The translations under genes were made by a program, and so were the position numbers. A stretch of 64,000 nt of DNA, taken from positions 124,001-188,000 of the forward strand of contig NZ_PVNG01000010.1 in assembly GCF_003001935.1 (NCBI RefSeq). The letters are read 5' to 3'. Below, piece after piece: positions 1-7,062 of the stretch (its first letter is position 1; each line of letters begins with the position of its first letter). A model generated the notes under the pieces. That model ran no database searches. It was not told the origin of the DNA and was given only the letters and a program-made list of their open reading frames with translations. This DNA is from Nonomuraea fuscirosea. GTDB lineage: Bacteria > Actinomycetota > Actinomycetes > Streptosporangiales > Streptosporangiaceae.

Positions 1-2
1 TG

Positions 3-797
3 CAGCCCTTCGACACGGCCGTACGCCAGGGCTGGCTGCCGCCGTACATCGAGGACCCGGGCTATCCGCGCGTCCCTGGCAACGAGTTCGCCGGGGTGGT
101 GGACCAGGTGGGCGAGGACGTGACCGGGGTGGCGCCGGGCGGTGACGTGCTCGGGTTCACCGCGCTGCACGCCTACGCCGAGTACGTCGTCGTGCCGGCG
201 GCCAACGTGACGCCCAAGCCGCGGGCCGTGCCGTGGGAGGTGGCCGGCGGGCTGACCGCCGGCGTGCAGACGGCCGAGCTGGCCATCGACGGGCTGGGAC
301 TGGCCGAGGGCGAGACGCTGCTCGTGCACGCCGCGGCCGGCGCCGTGGGCACGGCGGCCGTGCAGATCGCGCGCAGGCGCGGGGCCACCGTCATCGGCAC
401 CGCGCGCGAGGTCAATCACGACTACCTGCGCGCGCTCGGGGCCGTCCCCGTCGAGTACGGCGAGGGCCTGGCCGAACGGGTGCGCGCCCTCGCGCCGGGC
501 GGGATCGACGCGGTCCTCGACGGGGCCGGCGGGCACGCGCTGGAGGTCTCGCTCGACCTGGTCGCAGACCGCGGGCGCATCGTGACGCTGGTCGAGCACG
601 ACAAGGCGGCCGCGCTGGGCGTCCGGCTGGTCAGGGGCGACCGCTCGGCCGAGCGGCTCGGACGTTACGCCCGGCTGTGCGCGGAGGGGGAGTTCACCTT
701 CCCGGTACGGAGGGCGTACCGGCTGGAGGAGGCCGCGGACGCGCACCGCGAGGTCGAGACCGGCCACGGCCAGGGCAAGATCGTCCTCACCATCTAG
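3..797 (+). CDS. NADPH:quinone oxidoreductase-type MDR dehydrogenase (5' truncated)
   Basis: This is a zinc-free medium-chain dehydrogenase/reductase of the quinone oxidoreductase type, expected to reduce quinones or enals with NADPH in the cytosol. The frame is open from the window edge, so the N-terminus (probably about 30 residues) lies outside. The visible part starts in the GroES-like domain (PGNEFAGVV) and continues into the nucleotide-binding fold with an AAAGAVG glycine motif near residue 107 of the fragment and the downstream RRRGATVIGTA strand. No zinc-binding cysteine cluster is present. The C-terminus ends with the usual HGQGKIVL signature. It converges on the next gene with an 11-bp overlap. 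Substrate unknown. Confidence 0.85.
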   Translation, partial: QPFDTAVRQGWLPPYIEDPGYPRVPGNEFAGVVDQVGEDVTGVAPGGDVLGFTALHAYAEYVVVPAANVTPKPRAVPWEVAGGLTAGVQTAELAIDGLGLAEGETLLVHAAAGAVGTAAVQIARRRGATVIGTAREVNHDYLRALGAVPVEYGEGLAERVRALAPGGIDAVLDGAGGHALEVSLDLVADRGRIVTLVEHDKAAALGVRLVRGDRSAERLGRYARLCAEGEFTFPVRRAYRLEEAADAHREVETGHGQGKIVLTI

Positions 798-1710
798 CCC
801 GCATCGCCATCGCCACCTGCACCTGGACGCCGTCCGGCTCATGGCCGTCCTCCAGACACCACAGCAGGTCCTGCAGCACCCGCCCGAGTGTCCATCCGGC
901 GGCCCGGCGCCGGTCGAGGCCGAGCGCGTCCACCATGAAGTCGAAGCGCCGCAGCACCTCCCGCGGCGCGTCGCCGGTGGCCAGCACCTCGTCCCACCGG
1001 TTGTGCAGGGCGGGCAGCAGTTCGAACGCCGGGTCGCCGGCCAGCGGCTTGGGATCGATGGCCAGCCACGGCTCCCGCTCGCCGGCCAGCACGTTGTCAT
1101 AGTGCAGGTCCCAGTGCAGCAGCCGGTCACCCCCCTCCGCCGCCGGGCCGGAGACGAGATCGGCGACCGCCGAGGCGCACACGCCGACCCAGTAGCGCTC
1201 CTCGTCCGGAACCGGCTTCCCGGCGATCCGCTCCGCGCGCTCCAGCATCGCCCGCGCGATGTCGTCCAGCCGGCGCACGCCCTCGGGCGCGGGATGGGCC
1301 ACCAGCCGGCGCAGCAGCCCGGACAGGACGTTCAGAGCCTCCATGACGTCGGGCACGGCGGCCAGGGAACGGCCGCCGTCGAGCCGTTCGAGCAGCATGG
1401 TGCCGGTCTCAGGGTCGGCGTCGAGCAGCCGCACCGAGCCGTCGCCCGCCCACGTTTGCAGGGCCAGCCCCTCGTGCACGGTCTCGGGGGTGACAGGCTG
1501 CAGCTTGAGCACGGCCTTCGTGCCGTCGGCGCGTACGACGGGCTGGACGAGCGCCATGATCCCGTGCCGAGGCCCGCCGTCGGGGCGCAGGTCCCACTCG
1601 TCGAGATAGCGCTCGGCGAGGGCAGGCAGCCCGGCGGTCCACGCCACGCCGGCCTCGCCGCCGTACTTCAGGTGCGCGGCGGCCAGCGCGCCGGGGATCT
1701 CGATGGGCAT
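787..1710 (-). CDS. APH(6)-type aminoglycoside/hydroxyurea phosphotransferase family kinase
   Basis: A 307-residue small-molecule kinase of the streptomycin 6-phosphotransferase / hydroxyurea phosphotransferase family (PF04655). Visible features are a lysine in VLKL (K69) suited to ATP binding, the Brenner-type catalytic loop HWDLHYDN at 199-206 with D201 as base, and IDPKP at 218-222 giving the Mg-binding aspartate. Length is normal for the family. It is monocistronic, with a 3' end converging on the upstream oxidoreductase and its start 24 bp downstream (in its own direction) of the menB stop, so it may be read together with menB. Resistance activity cannot be inferred from sequence alone; many actinomycete members have no known substrate. 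Confidence 0.85.
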   Translation of the reverse strand: MPIEIPGALAAAHLKYGGEAGVAWTAGLPALAERYLDEWDLRPDGGPRHGIMALVQPVVRADGTKAVLKLQPVTPETVHEGLALQTWAGDGSVRLLDADPETGTMLLERLDGGRSLAAVPDVMEALNVLSGLLRRLVAHPAPEGVRRLDDIARAMLERAERIAGKPVPDEERYWVGVCASAVADLVSGPAAEGGDRLLHWDLHYDNVLAGEREPWLAIDPKPLAGDPAFELLPALHNRWDEVLATGDAPREVLRRFDFMVDALGLDRRRAAGWTLGRVLQDLLWCLEDGHEPDGVQVQVAMAMRARW

Positions 1711-1733
1711 GAGCGCGGCCCAGGGACTGCCGT

Positions 1734-2612
1734 CTAGAAGTGCCAGGGGAAGGGCGACCAGTCGGGCTCGCGCTTCTCCAGGAACGAGTCACGGCCCTCG
1801 GCCGCCTCAGCCGTCATGTACGCCAGCCGCGTCGCCTCGCCCGCGAACACCTGCTGCCCCACGAGCCCGTCGTCCACGGCGTTGAAGGCGAACTTGAGCA
1901 TCCGCTGCGCGGTCGGCGACTTGCCGTTGATCTTGCGCGCCCACTCCAGGGCCGTCGTCTCCAGCTCCTCGTGCGGCACCACGGCGTTGACCATGCCCAT
2001 CCGGTGGGCGTCGGCCGCGCTGTAGGTGTCGCCGAGGAAGAAGATCTCGCGGGCGAACTTCTGTCCCACCTGCCGGGCCAGGTAGGCCGAGCCGAAGCCG
2101 CCGTCGAAGCTGGCCACGTCGGCGTCGGTCTGCTTGAAGCGGGCGTGCTCGGCGCTGGCCAGGGTGAGATCGGCCACCACGTGCAGGCTGTGGCCGCCGC
2201 CCGCGGCCCAGCCGGGCACCACGCAGATCACGACCTTCGGCATGAAGCGGATCAGGCGCTGCACCTCCAGGATGTGCAGGCGGCCGGTGGACGGGGTGCC
2301 GTCGGCGTACTGGTAGCCGTCTTTGCCCCTGATGCGCTGGTCGCCGCCGGAGCAGAAGGCCCACCCGCCGTCCTTGGGCGAGGGGCCGTTGCCGGTCAGC
2401 AGCACGCAGCCGACGTCGGTGCTCTGCCGGGCATGGTCGAACGCGCGGTAGAGCTCGTCGACCGTCTGCGGCCTGAAGGCGTTGCGGACCTCGGGACGGT
2501 CGAAGGCGATGCGCACGGTGCCCTGGTCGACCGCACGGTGGTAGGTGATGTCGGTGAAGTCGAATCCCTCGACCGCCTGCCACGCCTTGGGATCGAACAG
2601 TTCGGAGACCAT
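1734..2612 (-). CDS. menB: 1,4-dihydroxy-2-naphthoyl-CoA synthase
   Basis: A 292-residue crotonase-fold enzyme that closes the second ring of the naphthoquinone by converting o-succinylbenzoyl-CoA to 1,4-dihydroxy-2-naphthoyl-CoA in menaquinone biosynthesis. Diagnostic stretches are CSGGDQRIRG at 87-96, the oxyanion-hole region PGWAAGGGHSLHVV around 133-146, the SFDGGFGSAYLAR block at 168-180 and the C-terminal PDWSPFPWHF, all typical of MenB and not of generic enoyl-CoA hydratases. No other men gene is present in the window, so the pathway is dispersed. It sits between a PadR gene upstream on the same strand and the APH-type kinase downstream. Confidence 0.95.
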   Translation of the reverse strand: MVSELFDPKAWQAVEGFDFTDITYHRAVDQGTVRIAFDRPEVRNAFRPQTVDELYRAFDHARQSTDVGCVLLTGNGPSPKDGGWAFCSGGDQRIRGKDGYQYADGTPSTGRLHILEVQRLIRFMPKVVICVVPGWAAGGGHSLHVVADLTLASAEHARFKQTDADVASFDGGFGSAYLARQVGQKFAREIFFLGDTYSAADAHRMGMVNAVVPHEELETTALEWARKINGKSPTAQRMLKFAFNAVDDGLVGQQVFAGEATRLAYMTAEAAEGRDSFLEKREPDWSPFPWHF

Positions 2613-2622
2613 GGCCGGAAGC

Positions 2623-3135
2623 CTAACGGATTTGGCCTTCGGCCCACTCGGCCCACTGGCGCTGGCTCTCGGCCAGGCCCAGGCCGTATTCGAGGGCGAG
2701 GCGGCCGTACACCGACAGGTTGTCGTCGCCCCGCTCGACGAACTCGCGGATGCTCGCGATGTGCTCCAGCTGCTTGGTTGCCAGCTCGGCCTGGCGGCGC
2801 AGGTAGCTCCTGGCCTGCTCGGGTGAGACCTGGGCCAGGAAGAACACCCGCAGCAGCATGTCGCTGCGGACGACCCGCGTGGGCTCGACGTCGGTGATCC
2901 AGTGACGCAGCTCGGCCAGGCCCCGCTCGTTGATCGTGTATTCCTTGCGGCCGCGCGGGCCCTGCGCCGCCACGTCCACGAGCCCCGCGTCGGCCAGCTT
3001 GCCGAGCTCGGTGTAGAGCTGGCTCTGCGTGGCCGGCCACACGTTGGCGAGCGAGACGTCGAACAGCTTCAGCAGGTCGTATCCGCTCGCCGGTCCCTCG
3101 GACAGCAGGCCCAGCAAGGCGTGTCGAAGACTCAT
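2623..3135 (-). CDS. PadR family transcriptional regulator
   Basis: A 170-residue PadR-type repressor. The N-terminal winged helix (MSLRHALLGLLSEGPASGYDLLKLFD, then the QLYTELGKLADAGLV recognition region) is canonical, and the C-terminal about 90 residues form the long-helix Vir_act_alpha_C dimerisation domain. It is divergent from a small membrane-protein gene. The 80-bp spacer holds three copies of an AGGAAT-ended motif, one of them abutting its own start codon, so autoregulation and control of the membrane protein are likely. The inducing ligand is unknown. Confidence 0.92.
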   Translation of the reverse strand: MSLRHALLGLLSEGPASGYDLLKLFDVSLANVWPATQSQLYTELGKLADAGLVDVAAQGPRGRKEYTINERGLAELRHWITDVEPTRVVRSDMLLRVFFLAQVSPEQARSYLRRQAELATKQLEHIASIREFVERGDDNLSVYGRLALEYGLGLAESQRQWAEWAEGQIR

Positions 3136-3194
3136 ATTCCTATATTGACATATCTATCCAGGAATTTCTACTTTCGACATGTCTACTTAGGAAT
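3136..3194. promoter_or_regulatory. candidate PadR operator region with three related 16-bp motifs
   Basis: Between the divergent padR and membrane-protein genes, a motif resembling ATGTCWAYNTAGGAAT occurs three times: inverted at 3136-3151 (touching the padR start) and direct at 3150-3165 and 3179-3194. Pairwise identity is 12-13 of 16. The first two share their ends, giving an inverted repeat running from ATTCC to GGAAT. The AT-rich block contrasts sharply with the surrounding DNA. Reading this as the PadR binding region is inference from position and symmetry. Confidence 0.55.
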
Positions 3195-3215
3195 GTCGTG
3201 AGAAGGAGATGCCCG

Positions 3216-3773
3216 ATGCGCGGCCTGCTCGGTTTCCTGCCCTGGATCGTCTACGGCTTCATCGCGACCAGCGACGAATGGCGCTGGGGAGCGATCACGG
3301 GACTCGTCATCGCCCTGGTGCTCGTGGCCGTGGACCGCAGGTCGGGCAGGTCGTGGGACATGATGGTGATCGAGACCAGCGCGGTGGTGTTCTTCGCCCT
3401 GCTCACCGCGCTGTCGCTGCTCGATCCCGACTCGCCGCTCACGCCGTACGGGCCCGCGCTCGTCGACGTCTGGCTGGCCGGCACGGCCTGGGGCTCGCTG
3501 GCCGTCCGCCGGCCGTTCACACTCGGCATCGCCCGCGCCACGACGCCCGAGGAGCTGTGGCGCAACCCGGTCTTCCACCGCGCCAACGTGATCATCAGCG
3601 CCGTCTGGGCAGCCGCCTTCACCGTCGCCGCACTCGCTCTGACGCTCGTCCTGTCCGTCTCGCCCCACGCGACCACGCTGGTGATCACCATCAAGGTGCT
3701 CTCGTTCGCCGCCCCCGCCGCCTTCACCGCGTGGTACCCCGGGCACCTGAAGCGGCGGGCGCTCGCTAGGTGA
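3216..3773 (+). CDS. small multi-pass membrane protein, unknown function
   Basis: I do not recognise the family. The 185-residue product has about five hydrophobic segments: residues about 3-15, 24-37, 54-68, 75-90, then two longer spans in the C-terminal half. A GTG 18 bp upstream is possible, but the ATG at 3216 is preferred because AGAAGGAGA sits about 7 bp before it and the protein then begins directly with a membrane helix (MRGLLGFLPWIVYGF). It is divergent from padR and probably its regulated target. The 3' end overlaps the convergent arsR-type gene by 8 bp. Confidence 0.75.
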   Translation: MRGLLGFLPWIVYGFIATSDEWRWGAITGLVIALVLVAVDRRSGRSWDMMVIETSAVVFFALLTALSLLDPDSPLTPYGPALVDVWLAGTAWGSLAVRRPFTLGIARATTPEELWRNPVFHRANVIISAVWAAAFTVAALALTLVLSVSPHATTLVITIKVLSFAAPAAFTAWYPGHLKRRALAR

Positions 3774-4098
3774 CCTCGGCGCGCAGCTCCGCGAGCAGTT
3801 CCCCCTGGTCGGCCAGCATCTCGGTCAGTATGCGCCGGGCGGCGCCCAGCAGATCGGCCAGCTCGGGCGTGGCCAGGGTGTAGACCACGGTGCTGCCCTC
3901 GCGGATCGCGCTGACGATGCCCGCCCGCCGCAGGACGGCGAGCTGCTGGGACAGACTCGAAGCCTCGATGTCGATCTGGGCCAGCAGGTCCCTGACGGGG
4001 AGCGGCCCTTCCTGGAGTAGCTCCAACACTCGGATGCGAGCGGGGTGGCCGAGCGTTCGGAAGAAGTCGGCCTTGGCCTGGTAGACCTCCACGTGCAT
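3766..4098 (-). CDS. ArsR/SmtB family winged-helix regulator
   Basis: A 110-residue winged-helix repressor. Its core runs from ADFFRTLGHPARIRVLELL to the DLLAQIDIEASSLSQQLAVLRRAGIV recognition region and the beta wing REGSTVVYTL. No CxC-type metal motif or other cysteine is present, so it is unlikely to be a classical As/Cd/Zn sensor; it resembles the ArsR members that often accompany SulP transporters, although none is visible here. The ATG giving MHVEVYQAK is chosen as the family-typical start. The frame extends to a TTG at 4137. No clear ribosome binding site precedes either, so the message may be leaderless. Confidence 0.85.
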   Translation of the reverse strand: MHVEVYQAKADFFRTLGHPARIRVLELLQEGPLPVRDLLAQIDIEASSLSQQLAVLRRAGIVSAIREGSTVVYTLATPELADLLGAARRILTEMLADQGELLAELRAEVT

Positions 4099-4184
4099 AT
4101 GGTTAGCGTAATCCAGTTCAGTTGCATAATTCTTCAAGTCGCTATGTTGTCGGATAGCATGACAGCGGGGACTAGGGAGTTGCC

Positions 4185-4355
4185 ATGGGCCGAGGAAGAG
4201 CCAAGGCGAAGCAGACGAAGGTCGCTCGCCAGCTGAAGTACACCAACCACAACATCGACTACGACCGGCTCCGCGAGGAGTTGGGCGCGGACACGCGACG
4301 CGAGGAGTACTACCCGCCTACGCCGTCCGAGCAGGAGTCCGAGCGCGGGCGGTGA
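4185..4355 (+). CDS. DUF3073 family small basic protein
   Basis: A 56-residue protein beginning MGRGRAKAKQTKVARQLKY and continuing TNHNIDYDRL, the signature of DUF3073, a short, highly conserved, strongly basic protein of actinobacteria with no established function. The N-terminal half is rich in Lys/Arg and could bind nucleic acid; the C-terminus is acidic (REEYYPPTPSEQESE). GGGAG lies about 7 bp before the ATG. It overlaps the 3' end of the convergent P450 gene by 38 bp. Confidence 0.9.
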   Translation: MGRGRAKAKQTKVARQLKYTNHNIDYDRLREELGADTRREEYYPPTPSEQESERGR

Positions 4356-5598
4356 CGCGGGTCTGCTTCGCGGGTGCCAGGGTGACGTTCTGCAGCCGCC
4401 TGGCCTCCGGCGCCTGATCGGGCGCCGTGAGCTCCAGGCGGTGCAGCACCTCGCGGATGATGACGCGCATTTCCAGGAGCGCCAGTTGCGCTCCTACGCA
4501 GAAGCGCCGCCCGCCGCCGAAGGGCATCCAGGCTCTGCTCTGGTGCCCCTCCAGGAACCGCTCAGGACGGAATCGTCCGGGCTCGGAGAAGGCGGCGGGG
4601 TCACGGTGCACGAGCGGGATGTACGGTCCGGCGTACCATCCGGCGGGGATCTCGTACCCGCCCAGCCGCAGAGGCGCGTCGAGCAGCCTCGGCGCCTCAT
4701 AGACCACCGGCCTGACCCGCAGCACCTCCTTGACCGCCGCGTCGAGGTAGGGCTCGTCGTCCGGCAGCCGCTCCAGCACCTCGGGCATGCGCAGGAACCG
4801 TTCGAAGGCCCAGGCCAGGCCGGTCGCGGTGGTCTCGTGGCCGGCGATGAGCATGGTGATCAGCTCGTCGCGGATCTCCTGGTCGTCCAGCTCGGTCTCC
4901 AGCAGCCGCCCGAGCACGTCCGTGCCCCCGGGGGCGGCCCGGCGCCGGCGGATCTCGCCGAACAGGATCGCGTCCACCTCGGCGCGCAGCCGCAGGAACC
5001 GCGCGTAAGGCAGGTACGGCACCCGCGCCGCCAGCGGGCGCAGCCGTTCCGGCAGCAGCACCACCTGCGTGGAGCCGCCCGTCGCGAGCAGTCCCGGCAG
5101 CAACTCCCGTAGCCGGCCGGTGCGCCCGGCGTCCCTGATGCCGAAGATCAGCCGGATGATGATCTCCAGCGTGATCTCCTGCATGCGCTCGCGCAGCGCG
5201 AACGGCCGGCCCAGCGGCCACGTCGCGATCCTCTCGGCCGCGATGGCGGCGATGTCGTCGTGGTAGCCGGCGACCTGTTTGGCGCGTAGCGGCGGGTTCA
5301 GCGTCTTGCGGTGCCGCCACCACGGGTCGCCGTCCAGCGTCAGCACGGAGTGCGCGCCCACCAGGTGCTCCAGGAAGTCCTTGCGGGCCGCGCCGGCCTG
5401 CCCGCCGCCCTGGTCGGTCCGGTAGACCTCGGCGGCCAGCTCGGCGGTGGTCACGTAGACCTCCGGCGGGAAGCCGGCGTAGCGGACCGTGAAGATCGGC
5501 CCGTATCTGCGGTGGTAGCTCTCGAACGTGCGCTCCGCGTCGGCCACGAACCGCGCGGTCTGCACGATCGACGGCATTCTCGGCCCCGGAGGGATCAT
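4318..5598 (-). CDS. cytochrome P450
   Basis: A 426-residue soluble-type bacterial cytochrome P450 monooxygenase. Landmarks are the I-helix oxygen-activating motif AGHETT at 252-257, the K-helix ExxR (E291-R294), the PERF meander region at 345-348 and the heme-binding loop FGGGRRFCVGA at 360-370 with C367 as thiolate ligand. The FGGGRRFC form and the unusually long C-helix region resemble bacterial P450s of the CYP110/CYP120 grade rather than the short CYP105 or CYP107 types. No dedicated ferredoxin gene is adjacent. It diverges from a TetR gene with only 57 bp between, which implies direct repression. Substrate unknown. Confidence 0.93.
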   Translation of the reverse strand: MIPPGPRMPSIVQTARFVADAERTFESYHRRYGPIFTVRYAGFPPEVYVTTAELAAEVYRTDQGGGQAGAARKDFLEHLVGAHSVLTLDGDPWWRHRKTLNPPLRAKQVAGYHDDIAAIAAERIATWPLGRPFALRERMQEITLEIIIRLIFGIRDAGRTGRLRELLPGLLATGGSTQVVLLPERLRPLAARVPYLPYARFLRLRAEVDAILFGEIRRRRAAPGGTDVLGRLLETELDDQEIRDELITMLIAGHETTATGLAWAFERFLRMPEVLERLPDDEPYLDAAVKEVLRVRPVVYEAPRLLDAPLRLGGYEIPAGWYAGPYIPLVHRDPAAFSEPGRFRPERFLEGHQSRAWMPFGGGRRFCVGAQLALLEMRVIIREVLHRLELTAPDQAPEARRLQNVTLAPAKQTRVTARARTPARTA

Positions 5599-5614
5599 CG
5601 TCTCTCTCCTGTCG

Positions 5615-5645
5615 TATACGTACGTTTGTCATAGACGCTTGTATA
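5615..5645. promoter_or_regulatory. candidate TetR operator/promoter between P450 and tetR
   Basis: The 57-bp spacer between the divergent P450 and TetR genes is strikingly AT-rich for this genome. It holds a dyad with outer arms TATAC (5615-5619) and GTATA (5641-5645), plus an ACGTACGT palindrome just inside the left arm. Both promoters must overlap this block. Its assignment as the TetR site is inferred from position only. Confidence 0.4.
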
Positions 5646-5655
5646 TATCTGTAGC

Positions 5656-6261
5656 ATGGATCCCGTGGCGAGCACAGAGGCCGGTGGATACCGCGAACGA
5701 CTGCTGGCTGGAGCGGTGAGCTGCCTCCAGGACAAGGGCTATGCCCGCACGACCGCACGAGACCTGGTGGCCGCATCCGGCACCAACCTGGCCTCCATCG
5801 GCTACCACTTCGGCGGCAAGGACGCGCTGCTCAACGAGGCCATCGCCGAGTTCTTCGAGCAGTGGACCGAGCGGGTGGAGCGATCGTTGTTCCGGGCCGA
5901 GCCGGGCACGCCGAGAGAGCTGCTCCTGCGTGCGCTGGAGCAACTGGTGGACGTGTTCGGGGAGATGCGGCCGCAGCTCGTGCTCTGCGTCGAGAGCTTC
6001 CCCGCGGCCCTGCGGGAGCCCGTGCTGCGGGCGAAGCTCGCCGAGGCCTACGCCAAGGCCAGGGTCGCCGGGACCGACATGCTGAGCAGGGCCGCCGGGC
6101 GTCTGGGGGCGGAGCTGCCGGTCGAGCCCGCGGCGCTGGTGTCGGTCGTGATCGCGATCTCCGACGGCCTGATGTTGCAGTGGCTGCTCGACCCTGAGGC
6201 CACGCCGGACGCCCGGCAGGTCGTGGACGTCCTGGCCGCGCTGGGCGCCTTCGTCGCCTGA
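5656..6261 (+). CDS. TetR/AcrR family regulator of the divergent P450 gene
   Basis: A 201-residue TetR repressor. The N-terminal helix-turn-helix runs from YRERLLAGAVSCLQDKGYARTT to LASIGYHFGGKDALLNEAI, matching the family's conserved GYHF-x-K-x-L signature. The C-terminal ligand-binding half is mostly helical and contains two alanine-rich helices near the end that resemble the TetR_C domains found next to detoxification genes. It is divergent from the P450 gene, its most likely target. No obvious terminator follows. Confidence 0.92.
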   Translation: MDPVASTEAGGYRERLLAGAVSCLQDKGYARTTARDLVAASGTNLASIGYHFGGKDALLNEAIAEFFEQWTERVERSLFRAEPGTPRELLLRALEQLVDVFGEMRPQLVLCVESFPAALREPVLRAKLAEAYAKARVAGTDMLSRAAGRLGAELPVEPAALVSVVIAISDGLMLQWLLDPEATPDARQVVDVLAALGAFVA

Positions 6262-6359
6262 CGCCTGTCGGCCGACGGCCGCCGGGTGACCGCCGCGTCC
6301 GAGGGCCGTTGTTTCAGGGCTATCGGGCGGCAAAAGGTGTCGGTTCGGAGGAATGTCAT

Positions 6360-6383
6360 CCGTGGGTATGGGCACACCCACGG
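6360..6383. promoter_or_regulatory. 24-bp dyad upstream of the F420-type reductase gene
   Basis: Perfect 8-bp arms CCGTGGGT and ACCCACGG flank an 8-bp spacer, ending 19 bp before the ATG of the downstream gene and just before its GGAGGACGAGGAG ribosome-binding region. As DNA it could be an operator. As RNA it would form a stable hairpin next to the ribosome binding site. No run of T follows, so it is not a terminator. Confidence 0.5.
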
Positions 6384-6402
6384 AGGACGAGGAGATCGAG
6401 AC

Positions 6403-6993
6403 ATGCGCGTAGGAATCGTGGGGTCCGGAAGGCTGGGCTCGCGGCTCGGCCGCCTGCTCGCCGCGGCGGGCCACGACGTGTTCTTCAGTGACTCAGACCT
6501 CGCTCTCGCCGAAGCCGCCGCCGGTGCCGCGGTCAGGGTGTCCGCCGGGAGCGGGGACGGCCGGGCCAGGAGCGGGCCGCCGGCCGAGGCCGCGGCGTTC
6601 GGCGACGTCCTCGTCCTGGCGGTCGGCTGGGAGGCGTTCCCTACGGTGGTGGCGGAGCTCGGCGGCGCCCTCGCGGGCAAGATCGTCATCGATCCGAGCA
6701 ACCCGATCGGTGAGCGCGACGGCCTGGCCGTGATGGTGGCCGTCCCCTGCGGGCTGACCAGCCCGCAGTACCAGCAGCACGTGCTGGGGGCGGGTGTGCG
6801 CGTGGTGCGCACGTTCAACACCAAGTACCCCAACGAGCTGCTGGACCTGGGCATCGCGGGCCAGCGTGGCGGGGCACGGGCCGACATGCCCTACTGGGGG
6901 GACGACGACGAGGCCAAGAAGGCCGTGGTGCCGCTCATCGAGGACGCCGGCTTCACCGCCATCGACGCGGGCGGTCTGTCAGAAGCCCGGTGA
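6403..6993 (+). CDS. NADPH-dependent F420 reductase-type NADP-binding protein
   Basis: A 196-residue Rossmann-fold protein of the 'NADP oxidoreductase, coenzyme F420-dependent' family (PF03807). The N-terminus MRVGIVGSGRLGSRLGRLLAAAGHDV carries the GxGxxG nucleotide motif, followed by DVLVLAVGWEAF and KIVIDPSNPIGERDG, a loop typical of F420H2:NADP reductases and their paralogues. The family shuttles hydride between NADPH and F420 or acts on uncharacterised substrates. The ATG at 6403 is favoured by GGACGAGGAG upstream. Its stop codon lies inside the first copy of an 18-bp-period repeat that also covers the stop of the facing gene. Confidence 0.75.
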   Translation: MRVGIVGSGRLGSRLGRLLAAAGHDVFFSDSDLALAEAAAGAAVRVSAGSGDGRARSGPPAEAAAFGDVLVLAVGWEAFPTVVAELGGALAGKIVIDPSNPIGERDGLAVMVAVPCGLTSPQYQQHVLGAGVRVVRTFNTKYPNELLDLGIAGQRGGARADMPYWGDDDEAKKAVVPLIEDAGFTAIDAGGLSEAR

Positions 6994-7062
6994 TCAGCGC
7001 GTCGCTCATCGGGGTCCGGTGATCAGAGCGGCCCCGGTGATCAGGACGGCCCCGGTGGTCAG
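6987..7062. repeat. tandem CCGGTGATCAG repeat spanning a convergent gene junction
   Basis: CCGGTGATCAG occurs at 6987-6997, 7016-7026 and 7034-7044, with a variant CCGGTGGTCAG at 7052-7062. The last three are exactly 18 bp apart. The first copy supplies the stop codon of the plus-strand gene and the last supplies the stop codon of the minus-strand LytR-CpsA-Psr gene. Confidence 0.85.

Noticed and set aside
787..1710. Calling the APH(6)-type gene an antibiotic resistance determinant
   Set aside because: Family membership is clear but intrinsic actinomycete homologues often lack resistance activity; no mobile context is seen.
841..1737. Long open frames antisense to the APH-type kinase and similar long frames opposite many genes
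   Set aside because: Arg/Ala/Pro/His-rich translations without domains, exactly opposite a well-supported gene; expected shadows of high-GC third-position bias.
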